Shown one piece after another: positions 44,946 to 54,356 of a stretch of 64,000 nt of DNA. Source of the DNA: Rohdeia sp041398665 (GTDB lineage Bacteria > Planctomycetota > UBA1135 > GCA-002686595); NCBI GenBank assembly GCA_041398665.1, contig JAWKUH010000014.1, positions 62,001-126,000 of the forward strand. Direction: 5' to 3'. How positions within the stretch are numbered: position 1 is the first letter of the stretch; each line of letters starts with the position of its first letter. The translations under genes were made by a program, and so were the position numbers. The notes below the pieces were generated by a model. The model did not search any database. It worked only from the letters and a program-made list of their open reading frames with translations, and had not been told where the DNA came from.

Positions 44946-47123
44946 ATGGACGAACGAGCTCGCAGGGGGACGTCGAGAGCGGGTGTCCTCGCGGTCGTGC
45001 TCGCGATCGCGGTCGCGCTGGTCGTCGCCCTGGTGCTGTTCGGACCGGAGCGAGGCGACGAGCCGCGCGCGGACGGGACGCGCGCCGCGGAGCCCGACGT
45101 GTCGGGAACGCGCGGCGGCGAGGTCGAACTGGCCGATTCGACGCTGCGCGGCTCCGGAACGGAGATCGAGGCGCCGGCGCGGACGGCGCTCGGCGACGTG
45201 CTCGACGGTCGGCGCTGGAGCGACCTCGTGGCGCCGGTCGACGATGCGAGCGGCGCCGCGATCGACGACGCGATCGTCGTCGTGATCGGGGCGGAGGGCG
45301 CGCGCGTCGTGCGCCGGCTCGGCGACCACGTCGGCGCGCGCGACCTCGACGACGGCGGACTGGCGGCGATCGACTCGCCGCGGTACGTGCCGCGCTTCTT
45401 CAGGCCCGACGAGTTGCGCGAGCGCGAGGGCGCGACGCGGATCGAGCTCGCGGCGGCGGGAGCGATCGAGTTCCGCTCCGACGGCGAGCGCGCGGCGGAC
45501 GCGGAGCCGTGGTCGTACGTCGTGCGGGCGGAGGACGGCGACGTGCTCGACCCGGGGTTCGCGATCGAGGAGCGCTCCGTGTTCGAGTCCTACGCGGACA
45601 CCGCGCGTCGCCTGGTCGGTGCGCGCGACGACGACGGGTGGCGGCGTCGGCAGGTGCGCTTCGTGCGGAAGCAGGAGGCGCTGGGTGCGCTGCTCGCGCT
45701 CGACGGTCCACCGGTCGTCGCGCCGTGGACGCGCTACTTCGACCCGTCGGTCGAACGCTTCCCAACCGCCCTCGACGACCTGCCGCTCGGATCGGCGTAC
45801 GAGGTCCGCAGCACCGGGGGCTCCGCCACGCGCTTCGAGATGTCGCAGGACGACGGTGCGACGTGGACCGGCGCGCCGCTCGAGATCGAGTTCCGTTCGC
45901 CCGGCGCGCGCGCGATCGTCCGCGTGCGCGCGGTCACGGGCGCGAGCATCGCGGGTCGTTTCGAGTCGTCGACGGAGCGCGGTACGGCGAGCGCAACGTT
46001 CCGACCGACGGGCCGACCCAACGGGAGGTCGACGACGGTCGGCCCGCTCCCGGCCGACGCCGACGGCTCGTTCGAGTTCCACGATCTCGAGCCGGGCGAC
46101 TACCACCTCGCGCTGAAGTGGAAGGAGAGCGACGGCACGGTCGGCCTGCGCGACCTGTGGTTCCCGTTGGCGGAGGGCGAGCGGAAGGACGTCGGCGAGA
46201 TCGGCGGCGCGGACGGCAGCGTGCTCGTCCTGCGCCCGCGGCTGGTCGTCGACGGAGCACCCGACCCGACGCTGCTCGGCGGAGCGATGCGCGACGCGCG
46301 CTGGCACCTCACGATCGGGCGTCGCTCGGCCGGCGACGTCGGTGCGCGCCTCGGAATCGCGATCGACGACGCGCGGGACTTCGTCGACATGGTCGGCCTC
46401 GAGGCGCAGCGCGTCGTCGGGCTCGAACCGGGCTCGTACTTCGCGATCGTGTCCCTGAACGCGCTGCCCGAGGGTGTGCGCGAGCGCTACCTCACGACGA
46501 CGACGCTCGACGTCCGCGAGGTCGACGTCGGTACGGGGACGACGGAGCTCGACGTCGACCTGGTGCTCGAGTCGGCGTCGCGCTGCCGCATCTCGGTCGA
46601 CGTGCCGGGCGTGGACGCAGGACAACAACTCCTGGCGTACGCCTGTCGTTCCGACGGCGCTTCGGGTCGGATGCTCGTCTTCGACCCGAACGAGCACGGC
46701 GCGGCCGCGTCCGGCTGGTCCGCGCACGCCGACGAGATGCTGGAACCCGGCGCGTGGAGCGTCGTCGTCCTCGCCCACCCCGACGTGTCCCCCCAGGCTC
46801 CCGCGTGGGACGCGACCGCACGCTACGTCGGTCGCGTCGAGTTCACGGTGGAGCCCGGCGTACCGCTCGACGTCGCCGTACCGCTCGTGCTCGGTGCATC
46901 CGTGCGCATCGACCGCGCGACGCTCGGTCTGGGCGAGAACGAGGCCTGGACGCGACTGCATCCCACGGACCTGCCGGAGATGACGTCGTACACCTGGCAG
47001 GGCTACGCGTCCACGAGCGGTCCGATCGTCGTCCACGGCCTCCTGCCGGACACGGAGTACGTCGTCGTCGACAGCGACGTCGTCGTCACGACCGGAGCCG
47101 GCGGCTCGACGACCGACCTCTGA
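44946..47123 (+). CDS. Tandem-array protein A1: one-helix anchored beta-rich surface protein
   Basis: Not assignable to a named family. 725 residues: cytoplasmic tail 1-12, membrane helix about 13-33 (GVLAVVLAIAVALVVALVLF), acidic linker, then a module starting at Trp91 (WSDLVAPVD). A carboxypeptidase-regulatory/CNA-B-like strand set follows (DGSFEFHDLEPGDYHLALKW, then GERKDVGEI), a later EPGAWSVVV strand, and the C-terminal signature HGLLPDTEYVV...VVTTGAGGS. All of these recur in A2-A8. Topology: N-terminus inside, large part outside the cytoplasmic membrane. It is separated from A2 by xylulokinase on the other strand, the stop codons being only 9 bases apart. No enzymatic motif seen. Confidence 0.8.
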   Translation: MDERARRGTSRAGVLAVVLAIAVALVVALVLFGPERGDEPRADGTRAAEPDVSGTRGGEVELADSTLRGSGTEIEAPARTALGDVLDGRRWSDLVAPVDDASGAAIDDAIVVVIGAEGARVVRRLGDHVGARDLDDGGLAAIDSPRYVPRFFRPDELREREGATRIELAAAGAIEFRSDGERAADAEPWSYVVRAEDGDVLDPGFAIEERSVFESYADTARRLVGARDDDGWRRRQVRFVRKQEALGALLALDGPPVVAPWTRYFDPSVERFPTALDDLPLGSAYEVRSTGGSATRFEMSQDDGATWTGAPLEIEFRSPGARAIVRVRAVTGASIAGRFESSTERGTASATFRPTGRPNGRSTTVGPLPADADGSFEFHDLEPGDYHLALKWKESDGTVGLRDLWFPLAEGERKDVGEIGGADGSVLVLRPRLVVDGAPDPTLLGGAMRDARWHLTIGRRSAGDVGARLGIAIDDARDFVDMVGLEAQRVVGLEPGSYFAIVSLNALPEGVRERYLTTTTLDVREVDVGTGTTELDVDLVLESASRCRISVDVPGVDAGQQLLAYACRSDGASGRMLVFDPNEHGAAASGWSAHADEMLEPGAWSVVVLAHPDVSPQAPAWDATARYVGRVEFTVEPGVPLDVAVPLVLGASVRIDRATLGLGENEAWTRLHPTDLPEMTSYTWQGYASTSGPIVVHGLLPDTEYVVVDSDVVVTTGAGGSTTDL

Positions 47124-47132
47124 CGCGCGAGG

Positions 47133-48596
47133 TCAACCCACGCCGTAGAGGCGCTTCACCTCGCTGCGGAAGCGCTGCATCAACTGCGCGTAGGCGTCGG
47201 ACTCGCTCGAGCGCGGCTCGCTGCTCGCTCCGCGCACGACGAAGGGCGCGGCGACGTCGGTGACGTCCTGCGGAGCGCCGCGCTCGTGCGAGAGCGACCA
47301 CAGCGCCTGCACCGCGGCGCCGAGCGCGGCGGACTCCGGCTCCTCGAGCGCGACGACGGGCAGCGCGAAGGCGCCCGCGAGCAGCTCGCGCCACAGCGCG
47401 TTCTTCGCGGCGCCGCCGACGAGGCGCACCTCGCTCGCCTCGACGCCGAAGCGCAGGAGCCGCTGCGCTCCCCACGCGAGGTTGAGACTCGTGCCCTCGA
47501 GCGCCGCGCGGTAGAGCCGCGCGGGCTCGAGCGATCCCGTGCGCATCCCGAGCAACGTGCCGGTCGCGCGCGGGAGGTCGGGCACGCGCTCGCCCTGGAG
47601 GTACGGCAACCACATCAACCCGTCGCCGCCGAGCGGGAGTTCGCGCGCGCGCTCCGTCAACTCGTCGTGCGTGAAGCGACTCTCCGAGCGCACTTCCTGC
47701 GCGACGCCGGTGAGGTTCATGACGCAGACCAGCGGCAGCCATCCGCCGGTCGAGCCGCAGAACGGCGCGACGAGTCCTTGCTGGTCGACGACGGGCTGGT
47801 CGCAGTGCGCGAACACCGTCCCCGACGTGCCGAGGCTCGCGACGAGCACGCCCGCCCGCGTCGCGCCGCTGCCGATCGCGCTCATCATGTTGTCGCCGCC
47901 GCCGGCGGAGACGAGCGCGCCCTCGGGCAGGGCGAAGCGCTCCGCCGCGACCTTGCGCACGCGGCCGTGCATCTCGTACGCGCGCTCCGGTTCGAGCAGC
48001 GGCGGCACGCGCGAGGCGAGTTCCTGGTCGATCGTCGCCAACGCGTTCTCGTCGTAGCGCCGCTCGCGCACGTCGAGCCAGCCCGTGCCCGACGCGTCGC
48101 CCGGCTCCGTCCGGAACTCGCCGGTGAGGACGAGGTTCACGAAGTCGTGCGGCAGCATGACGCGCGCGGTCCGCGCCCAGTTCTCGGGCTCGTGCTTCGC
48201 GAGCCAACGCACCTTCGGCGCGGTGTAGCCCGTCGGCACGGGTCGTCCCAGCTCCTTCGTGAGCTCCGCCGCCTCGTCGGCCGTGCTCGTGTCGCACCAC
48301 AGCTTGGCCGCGCGCACCGGCGCGCCGTCCGCGTCGAGCGCGACGAGCCCGTGCTGCTGCCCCGACACGCCGACGGCGGCGACGCGGTCGCGCCCGACCG
48401 CGCCGACGAGTTCGTGCGTGACGCGCTCGATCGCCGCGAGCCAGTCCGCGGGGTTCTGCTCCGCCGCGCCGCGCGGCAGACCGGAGAGCAGCTCGAGCGG
48501 CGCCGACGCGCGCGCGAGCACCGCGCCCGCCTCGCCGTCGACCGCCACGCCCTTCACGCCCTGCGTGCCGACGTCGAGTCCGATCGCGATGGTCAT
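47133..48596 (-). CDS. xylB: Xylulokinase (FGGY family)
   Basis: A 487-residue sugar kinase that phosphorylates D-xylulose to xylulose 5-phosphate. It starts TIAIGLDVGTQGVKGVAVDG with the phosphate-1 motif, then VGVSGQQHGLVALD, LPHDFVNLVLTGEFRTEPGD (substrate Asp), SLGTSGTVFAH (phosphate 2) and VRLVGGAAKNALWRELLAG (adenosine motif). The ATG at 48596 was preferred; the frame extends upstream but without family similarity. It is the only gene on the minus strand between array members A1 and A2. No xylose isomerase or transporter is adjacent. Confidence 0.95.
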   Translation of the reverse strand: MTIAIGLDVGTQGVKGVAVDGEAGAVLARASAPLELLSGLPRGAAEQNPADWLAAIERVTHELVGAVGRDRVAAVGVSGQQHGLVALDADGAPVRAAKLWCDTSTADEAAELTKELGRPVPTGYTAPKVRWLAKHEPENWARTARVMLPHDFVNLVLTGEFRTEPGDASGTGWLDVRERRYDENALATIDQELASRVPPLLEPERAYEMHGRVRKVAAERFALPEGALVSAGGGDNMMSAIGSGATRAGVLVASLGTSGTVFAHCDQPVVDQQGLVAPFCGSTGGWLPLVCVMNLTGVAQEVRSESRFTHDELTERARELPLGGDGLMWLPYLQGERVPDLPRATGTLLGMRTGSLEPARLYRAALEGTSLNLAWGAQRLLRFGVEASEVRLVGGAAKNALWRELLAGAFALPVVALEEPESAALGAAVQALWSLSHERGAPQDVTDVAAPFVVRGASSEPRSSESDAYAQLMQRFRSEVKRLYGVG

Positions 48597-48651
48597 GGGC
48601 TGGTAGTGTGGTGATCGTCCGCGGGCCGCGCCACCCGCGGCGGCTCGCACC

Positions 48652-49980
48652 ATGGCTCGGAACACGATCGGGAATCGCACGGCACTCCTTCTCGCGGGGT
48701 TGCTCGCGGTGAGCTGCAGGAGCGGGAGTTCGGCCGTTCCGACCGAAGCGACGGTGAACGAGACGGCGACGTCCCAACGCGCGACGATCGTCGGTCGCTT
48801 CGCGCCCGGAGCGCGCGACCCGCGGGTCGAGGTCGGCAACTTCGAATCGTCGGAGCGGGGTGACGAGTCCCATTCGGGCTCGACGATCGTCGACGTCGCG
48901 GAGGACGGGACGTTCGCCCTCTCCGGGATCGCTGCGGGCCGGCACACGGTGTTCTGTGCTTGGACCGACGAGGACGGAGCGATGGTCATCGCGCTCCAGG
49001 AGATCGCCCTGCGACCCGGCGAACGTCACGACCTCGGCGAGGTCGAGGCGATGGGCGACGGCTCCATCGACTTCACTCCGTCACGACTGCTCGTCAACAG
49101 CCTTCCCGACGTCGCGTTCGTGTCACTGCCCGAGGGCGCGATCGAGGGCGTGGTCCTCGAGTCGCGGCTTTCGTGGGAGCGCGACGTGAGCGACGAGGCG
49201 TGGGAGGCGCAGGAACGCTCCGAACAGCTCTTCGGAACGACGATCCGCTACCCGGCATCGACCGGACTTCGGCTGCGAGGGCTCGCGCCGGGCATCTACG
49301 GCGTCGGAGCTGCATGCCCGATCCTCGGCGCTCCGATCACGGACGAGTTCGATGCGTACCGGACCATGAAGGGTTCCAGCTGCCGCGTGGGACATAGTTG
49401 GCGCAGCAGAGTGGATGTCGACTTCGGGCTCGAGTCGAAGGGCAACGTCGTCGGTGGGTTCGTCGTCGACGTCGGCGAACGCTCGCAGCTCGCAGATGCC
49501 TCGGCGCAGCTCGTCGAGGTCGGAGGCGATCGCCTCGTCGAGCCGCGCAGCGTGGTCCCGTGGCTCTTCCTGGGAGAGGACGCTCCCTCCTACGGCGGCT
49601 TCGCCGCGTTCGATGCACCACCCGGCCGATGGGCGTTCGTCGTGTTCGTCGAAACACGCGATCCGGTCGGTGACAACGTCGTCGTGCTCGGTGGTCGTGA
49701 CGAGGTCCGGGTCGGGAAACGCGGGAGGGTACGCGCGTCGAAGTTCCTCGAGCCGACAGCCTCGGTCTCGCTCGCGCTTCCGAGCGACGGCGCGCTCTCG
49801 ACCCTCCACCCGTTCGACCTCCCCGCACTCGAAGTCGACCTCACGTCGCGCGACGCCGATCCGGGGCCGGGCGTGCTCCTGCACGGCCTGCTCCCGAACA
49901 CCGAGTACGTGCTCGAACCCGGCGGCACGCGTTTCACGACCGGCGCACCCGGCACGACCGTGGAGGTCACGGCACACTAG
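48652..49980 (+). CDS. Tandem-array protein A2: short lipoprotein member
   Basis: 442 residues. Unlike its paralogues it begins with a lipoprotein signal (ALLLAGLLAVSC, Cys22) instead of a membrane helix, and lacks the Trp-containing N-terminal module. It enters the family alignment at the carboxypeptidase-regulatory-like part: TIVGRFAPGARDPRVEV, DGTFALSGIAAGRHTVFCAW, GERHDLGEV, then PPGRWAFVV and the C-terminal GLLPNTEYV...RFTTGAPGTTVEVTAH. The last 85 bases, including the TAG stop, are nearly identical to those of A3 and A4. It would be held by its lipid at the membrane. The ATG directly precedes the signal; transcription diverges from xylulokinase. Confidence 0.8.
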   Translation: MARNTIGNRTALLLAGLLAVSCRSGSSAVPTEATVNETATSQRATIVGRFAPGARDPRVEVGNFESSERGDESHSGSTIVDVAEDGTFALSGIAAGRHTVFCAWTDEDGAMVIALQEIALRPGERHDLGEVEAMGDGSIDFTPSRLLVNSLPDVAFVSLPEGAIEGVVLESRLSWERDVSDEAWEAQERSEQLFGTTIRYPASTGLRLRGLAPGIYGVGAACPILGAPITDEFDAYRTMKGSSCRVGHSWRSRVDVDFGLESKGNVVGGFVVDVGERSQLADASAQLVEVGGDRLVEPRSVVPWLFLGEDAPSYGGFAAFDAPPGRWAFVVFVETRDPVGDNVVVLGGRDEVRVGKRGRVRASKFLEPTASVSLALPSDGALSTLHPFDLPALEVDLTSRDADPGPGVLLHGLLPNTEYVLEPGGTRFTTGAPGTTVEVTAH

Positions 49981-50013
49981 GAGCCTCTTGCACCCTCGCA
50001 CCGGACCCGAGCG

Positions 50014-52134
50014 ATGACGCGCGACCGCGACGACGGCGGACCGATCCTGATCGTGTTCGCCGCGCTGGCCCTGTTGCTGATCCTCAGCGCCGCGGCGTTC
50101 TTCCTGCTGCGCGCCGCGCCGCCGGCGCCCGTCGTGGTGCGCGCGACGCCGGTTCCGGTCCCGACGGCGCCGAGCCGTCCCGTCGCGGAACTCGCGAGCG
50201 AAGGGTCCGGTGCGACCGAGCTCTCGGTCCACGACACGTCGATCGAACGGCGTCCGACCGAGCGGAGCACGGACGTCGTGACCTGGGCCGATCTCGTGAC
50301 TCCCGTCGACGCGTCGAACGGTGCCGCGGTGGACGGTGTCGCGTTGCGCGTGGTGGACGCGGAGGGTGCGCTCCGGTCGATCGAGTGGGACGCCGTCGTG
50401 TTCGACGGCGACCTCGCCGAGGGACGTGTGGCCTTCCTCGTGCACGACGACTACGTGACCCGTCCCTTCCTGCCCGTCGACCTCGCGCGGCGCGACGACG
50501 TCCCGGTGCTCACCGAACTGCGACCGACGGCGTCGATCCGGTTCGAGCGGTCGGACCCGCACGACGTCACCGTGCCGTGGCCGAGCTTGGCGATCCTGCC
50601 CCTGGATCCGGGCGGGCCGATCCTCGGCCTCGACGAGGGCTTCGCACGATCGATCGCGCGACTCACGTCCGACACCACGTCGACGTCGATCCGCCGGAGC
50701 GAGGCTCGGAGGCTGCTGCGACGACCCGACGTCGTCGCGCTCCTCGACCTCTCCGCCGCGGCTCCGAACTGGCAACGTGTCGCAACTCCGTCGGGCGACG
50801 AGGGCGCGGCGTTCGAGATCCAGGACGTCCCTTCCGGAGTTCCGCTGCGCATCGCCGCACTCGAGTCGGACGCGACGGCGACGCTCACGATCCCCGGTGC
50901 GCCGCCGGAAGTGCGCGAGTTCGGCTCGTCGCTCTTCACGGGACGCCCGCTCGAACCGCACGAACGCTACGACGTGCTCGTCTCGTTCGCGAATCGTGCG
51001 AGCGTCCGCGGCAGGATCGGCGGCGTCTCGAAGCCCGTGCAGGTGGTCCTCGCCTCGATGTCGGACGAGAGGGTGGCGAAGATCACGTACTTCGAAGGGA
51101 CCGACGCCGAGGGGTTCTTCTCCTTCGAGCGTCTCGAAGCGGGGCACTACGTCCTGTCGTGCGACCTCGAGTCCGAGGACGCGTCGCGCGTGATCCTCGA
51201 TCGGAAGTTCGATCTCGCGGCCGGCGAGCAGGCCGATCTCGGTCTCGTCGAGCCGACGTACTTCACGACGCTGCGTCTCGTACCCGAGCTCGTGATCGAC
51301 GGCGTGGTCGAACCCAGCCTTCTCTCGGGCGCGGACCTGGGCACGGTGCTCGTGTGCAGCCTGACCCGGACGGGCGGCGGCGAGCCGAGGTCCATGACGT
51401 TCCGTTCGCTCGACGCGGCGACGGTGCGCGGCATCGAACCCGGTCACTACACCGTCACCACCCACGTGATGTCGCCGAAGGCGCTGCGCACGACGCATCG
51501 GTCCGTCGGGATCGGGCAGCTCGAGGTCGACGTCCCGATCGACGGGGCCGAACTCACGGTCCCGGTCGAGCTCGAGTCCGTCTCGCCGGTCGACCTCGTC
51601 GTTCGGTTCCCGTCGAGCGGGGGTCGATCGACGAGCGTGTCCCGGCCGATCGCCATCGATCGCACGAACGACCGCCTCGTCGAGGGCGAGCGCTCCACCG
51701 AGTCCGTGCTCGAACCGAACGGTCGGAGGTCCGTCGCGGACGCGATGTTCCTCCCCGCGGGCGAGTGGACCGTGCTCGTCCACGGCGAGTCGTGGACCGA
51801 GGGCGTCGCGGACGGTCGAGACGTGCTCGATCTCGTCGGCTCGGCGAGCGTCGTCGTGCGACCGACGACGCGGGTCACCGTCGAGGTCGACCTCGTCGTC
51901 GGAGCGCGCGCGCTGCTCTCGTTCGAGAAGAGCGCGGACCCCGAGGCAGCGGCGTCGTGCCGAATCGCCGCCGCACCGTGGTCGGGCTTCGGCCTCGAAG
52001 GCGCTCCGACGGATCCGGAGGGGCGCACGCTGCTGGAGAGGCTCCTCCCGAACACCGAGTACGTGATCGAGCCGCTCGGCCTGCGCTTCACCACGGGCGC
52101 ACCGGGCACGACGGTCGAGGTCACGGCACACTAG
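50014..52134 (+). CDS. Tandem-array protein A3
   Basis: 706 residues, intact. Cytoplasmic tail MTRDRDDGGP, helix about 11-33, Pro/Val-rich linker, Trp91 module (WADLVTPVD), beta-rich centre with the family strand EGFFSFERLEAGHYVLSCDL and GEQADLGLV, a later LPAGEWTVLVHGES, and the tail LLPNTEYVIEP...FTTGAPGTTVEVTAH. The RDDxGP tail motif before the helix is shared with A4 and, in part, A5. It is separated from A2 by only 33 bases, so A2-A8 are probably cotranscribed. No catalytic motif or known ligand-binding domain seen; expected outside the cytoplasmic membrane. Confidence 0.82.
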   Translation: MTRDRDDGGPILIVFAALALLLILSAAAFFLLRAAPPAPVVVRATPVPVPTAPSRPVAELASEGSGATELSVHDTSIERRPTERSTDVVTWADLVTPVDASNGAAVDGVALRVVDAEGALRSIEWDAVVFDGDLAEGRVAFLVHDDYVTRPFLPVDLARRDDVPVLTELRPTASIRFERSDPHDVTVPWPSLAILPLDPGGPILGLDEGFARSIARLTSDTTSTSIRRSEARRLLRRPDVVALLDLSAAAPNWQRVATPSGDEGAAFEIQDVPSGVPLRIAALESDATATLTIPGAPPEVREFGSSLFTGRPLEPHERYDVLVSFANRASVRGRIGGVSKPVQVVLASMSDERVAKITYFEGTDAEGFFSFERLEAGHYVLSCDLESEDASRVILDRKFDLAAGEQADLGLVEPTYFTTLRLVPELVIDGVVEPSLLSGADLGTVLVCSLTRTGGGEPRSMTFRSLDAATVRGIEPGHYTVTTHVMSPKALRTTHRSVGIGQLEVDVPIDGAELTVPVELESVSPVDLVVRFPSSGGRSTSVSRPIAIDRTNDRLVEGERSTESVLEPNGRRSVADAMFLPAGEWTVLVHGESWTEGVADGRDVLDLVGSASVVVRPTTRVTVEVDLVVGARALLSFEKSADPEAAASCRIAAAPWSGFGLEGAPTDPEGRTLLERLLPNTEYVIEPLGLRFTTGAPGTTVEVTAH

Positions 52135-52183
52135 GCGCGCCTCGAGTTCTCGCACTCTTGCCCACTCGCACTCCTCACCTCCG

Positions 52184-54326
52184 ATGACCGACGACCGCGA
52201 CGACGTCGGACCTCTGCGGCTCGTCCTTGCCGTGGCGTTCGTGCTGCTCCTCGTCGGCGGGGGGCTGTACGTCCTGTACGTCGCGGCGCTCTCCGCGTCC
52301 GTGTCTCCGAAGGTGGACGGGGCGACCGAGGCTCCGACGACGCGGGGAGCGACGGGCGCGGAGCTCCGGCTGGAGGGCGGCGACCCTCCGATCGGCGCCG
52401 TCGAGCACGCGTCGAGCGATCGGCGCACGGCGGTCGAGGGCAGCGCGACTCGCACGTGGCGCGACCTCCTCGCACCGGTCGACGCGCTCGACGGATCGGC
52501 GCTCGACGGAGCCGTCGTGCTGCTCGTCGACGAGTCGCTCGAACTTCGCGCGCGCGCTCGACGACGCGATCGAGGACGGCGATCTCGCGAGGACGTCGTC
52601 GCCGCGCTCGACGACGGCGCGCACCTGCCGCGGGCGTTCCTGCCGAGCGCGCTCGCCGATCACGAAGGCGCTCCGCAGCGCGTCGAGCTCTGGCCCTCGG
52701 CGACGCTCGCGGTCGAACTCGCAGAGCCGCGGCCCGACGGAGCGCCGGCACCTGCCGTGATCGTTCGCAGTGGTGCCGCTGAATCGTCGTCCGGACGCTT
52801 GCAGGACGTTGCGGATCTCTTCGACGCTTCGCGGGACGCCGTCGAGCGCCGAGCCGCCCGCGCGCGGATCGAGCCGTCCGTCACGGCCTCGCCACTCGAC
52901 GACGCTCCGCGCGTCGACTCGATCCTCGCGGGTGCGCGGCGAGGGCCGCGCCCGTCCCGTTCGAGGTCGAGGTTCCCGCGAACGTCGCGATCACGGTCGA
53001 ACTCGTCGAGCCGATCTGGGGCGAGTGGCGCGCGGTGCTCTCGCTCGACGCCGGCGCGGCGCTCGAGGCGTGGACGCTCGCGGTCGAGCTCGACGCCGGC
53101 ATCGATCGCGGGGCGCGACGCAGCGTGTTCGCACGCACCTACGGCGCGGCGCACGTCCGCGGCCGGTTCGCCGCGGGCGCGCGCGACGCCAGCGTCGCCG
53201 TGCTCCAGATCGCCGACGGTCCGAACGTCGGCATGGGCGTTGGGGCGATCGTCGATCGCGACGGCGCGTTCGCGAGCCCGGGCTCGACGCCGCCTCCTAC
53301 CGCGTGGACTGCTTCTGGACGGAAGCGGACGGCGCGCTCGCGAACCGGCGCTACGAGATCGACCTCGCTCCCGGCGAGGACCGTGACCTCGGGACCGTCG
53401 ACTACGTCGTCGACGGGGTGATCCACGTCGTTCCGGTGCTCGTCGTCGACGGCGAACGCGACCCGACGCTGCTCGACGGTGCGATGCGCGACGCGACGGT
53501 GGAGTCGTTCGTGGACACGACGATCCCCGGCGAGCGGTTGGCGACGACCGGACATGCCCGCTCCGTGCACTTCGACCGCTTCGAGGGGACGGAGATCCGC
53601 GGCGCGGTGCCGGGCTCCTACGACTTCTGGACGCCCGACGTGGTCCTCCCCGACGGACTCGCGCGCAGCTACCGATACGCGCGCGCCTCGAGCGGTGTGT
53701 GGATCTCGTTCGACGGCGGCGAAGCGAGCGTCGAGATCCCGGTCCACCTCGAGTCGACCGGCACCGTCGCCCTCCGACTGGCGATCGCCGACACACGGCG
53801 GTCGGTGCTCACGGCGCCGGACGTCGCATCGATCGATCGAGCGACCGGGCGCGTGGTTCGCGCCGAGTCGAGTCTCACGTGGGAGGAGCGCGACGACGGT
53901 TCGGCCGTGTGCGAGGGCACGATCGCCCTGCCGCCGGGCGAGTGGACGGTCGTCGTCGTCGAGGAGAGCCTCGGCCCGCAGCCTCCGGCCGGCGGCGATC
54001 CCGCGCGCTTCCCCGACTGGGTGGGGCGCGCCGACGTCGCCGTCGTGCACGGTGCGACGAGCGACCTCGCGATCGATCTCGTCGACGCCGCCGAGGTACG
54101 ACTCGATCCGCCGGCCGGCGTCGACCCGGCGAAGCCCGGCGTCGCGCGCGTGGCTCCGGCGGAGTTCGAGACGTACTTCGCGCTGCTGCGCGACTTCGAC
54201 GCGGATGTGGGCCCGCGCGTCCACCTGCGCCGCCTCCTCCCGAACACCGAGTACGTGTTCGAGCCCGGCGGGGCCCGCTTCACGACGGGCGCATCGGGCA
54301 CGACGATCGAGGTCGAGGCACACTAG
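52184..54326 (+). pseudogene. Tandem-array protein A4, frame changes in the middle
   Basis: The 5' end is clean: MTDDRDDVGP tail, helix about 11-34, Trp92 module (WRDLLAPVD). Frame changes follow near 52555, 52597, 52940 and 53280; between them family text continues (ALDDAIEDGDLA, GAHLPRAFLPSALADHEGAP, AHVRGRFAAGARDASVAVLQ). From about 53280 the remaining 345 codons are clean and include YRVDCFWTEADGALANRRYE, GEDRDLGTV, LPPGEWTVVVVEES and LLPNTEYVFEP...FTTGASGTTIEVEAH with a TAG stop. The corrected length is about 714 residues. It may be a recent pseudogene or contain sequencing indels; the preserved protein text favours the latter. Confidence 0.72.
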
Positions 54327-54356
54327 GCGCTCGCGCCCGCGCGGCGCCGACCACGC

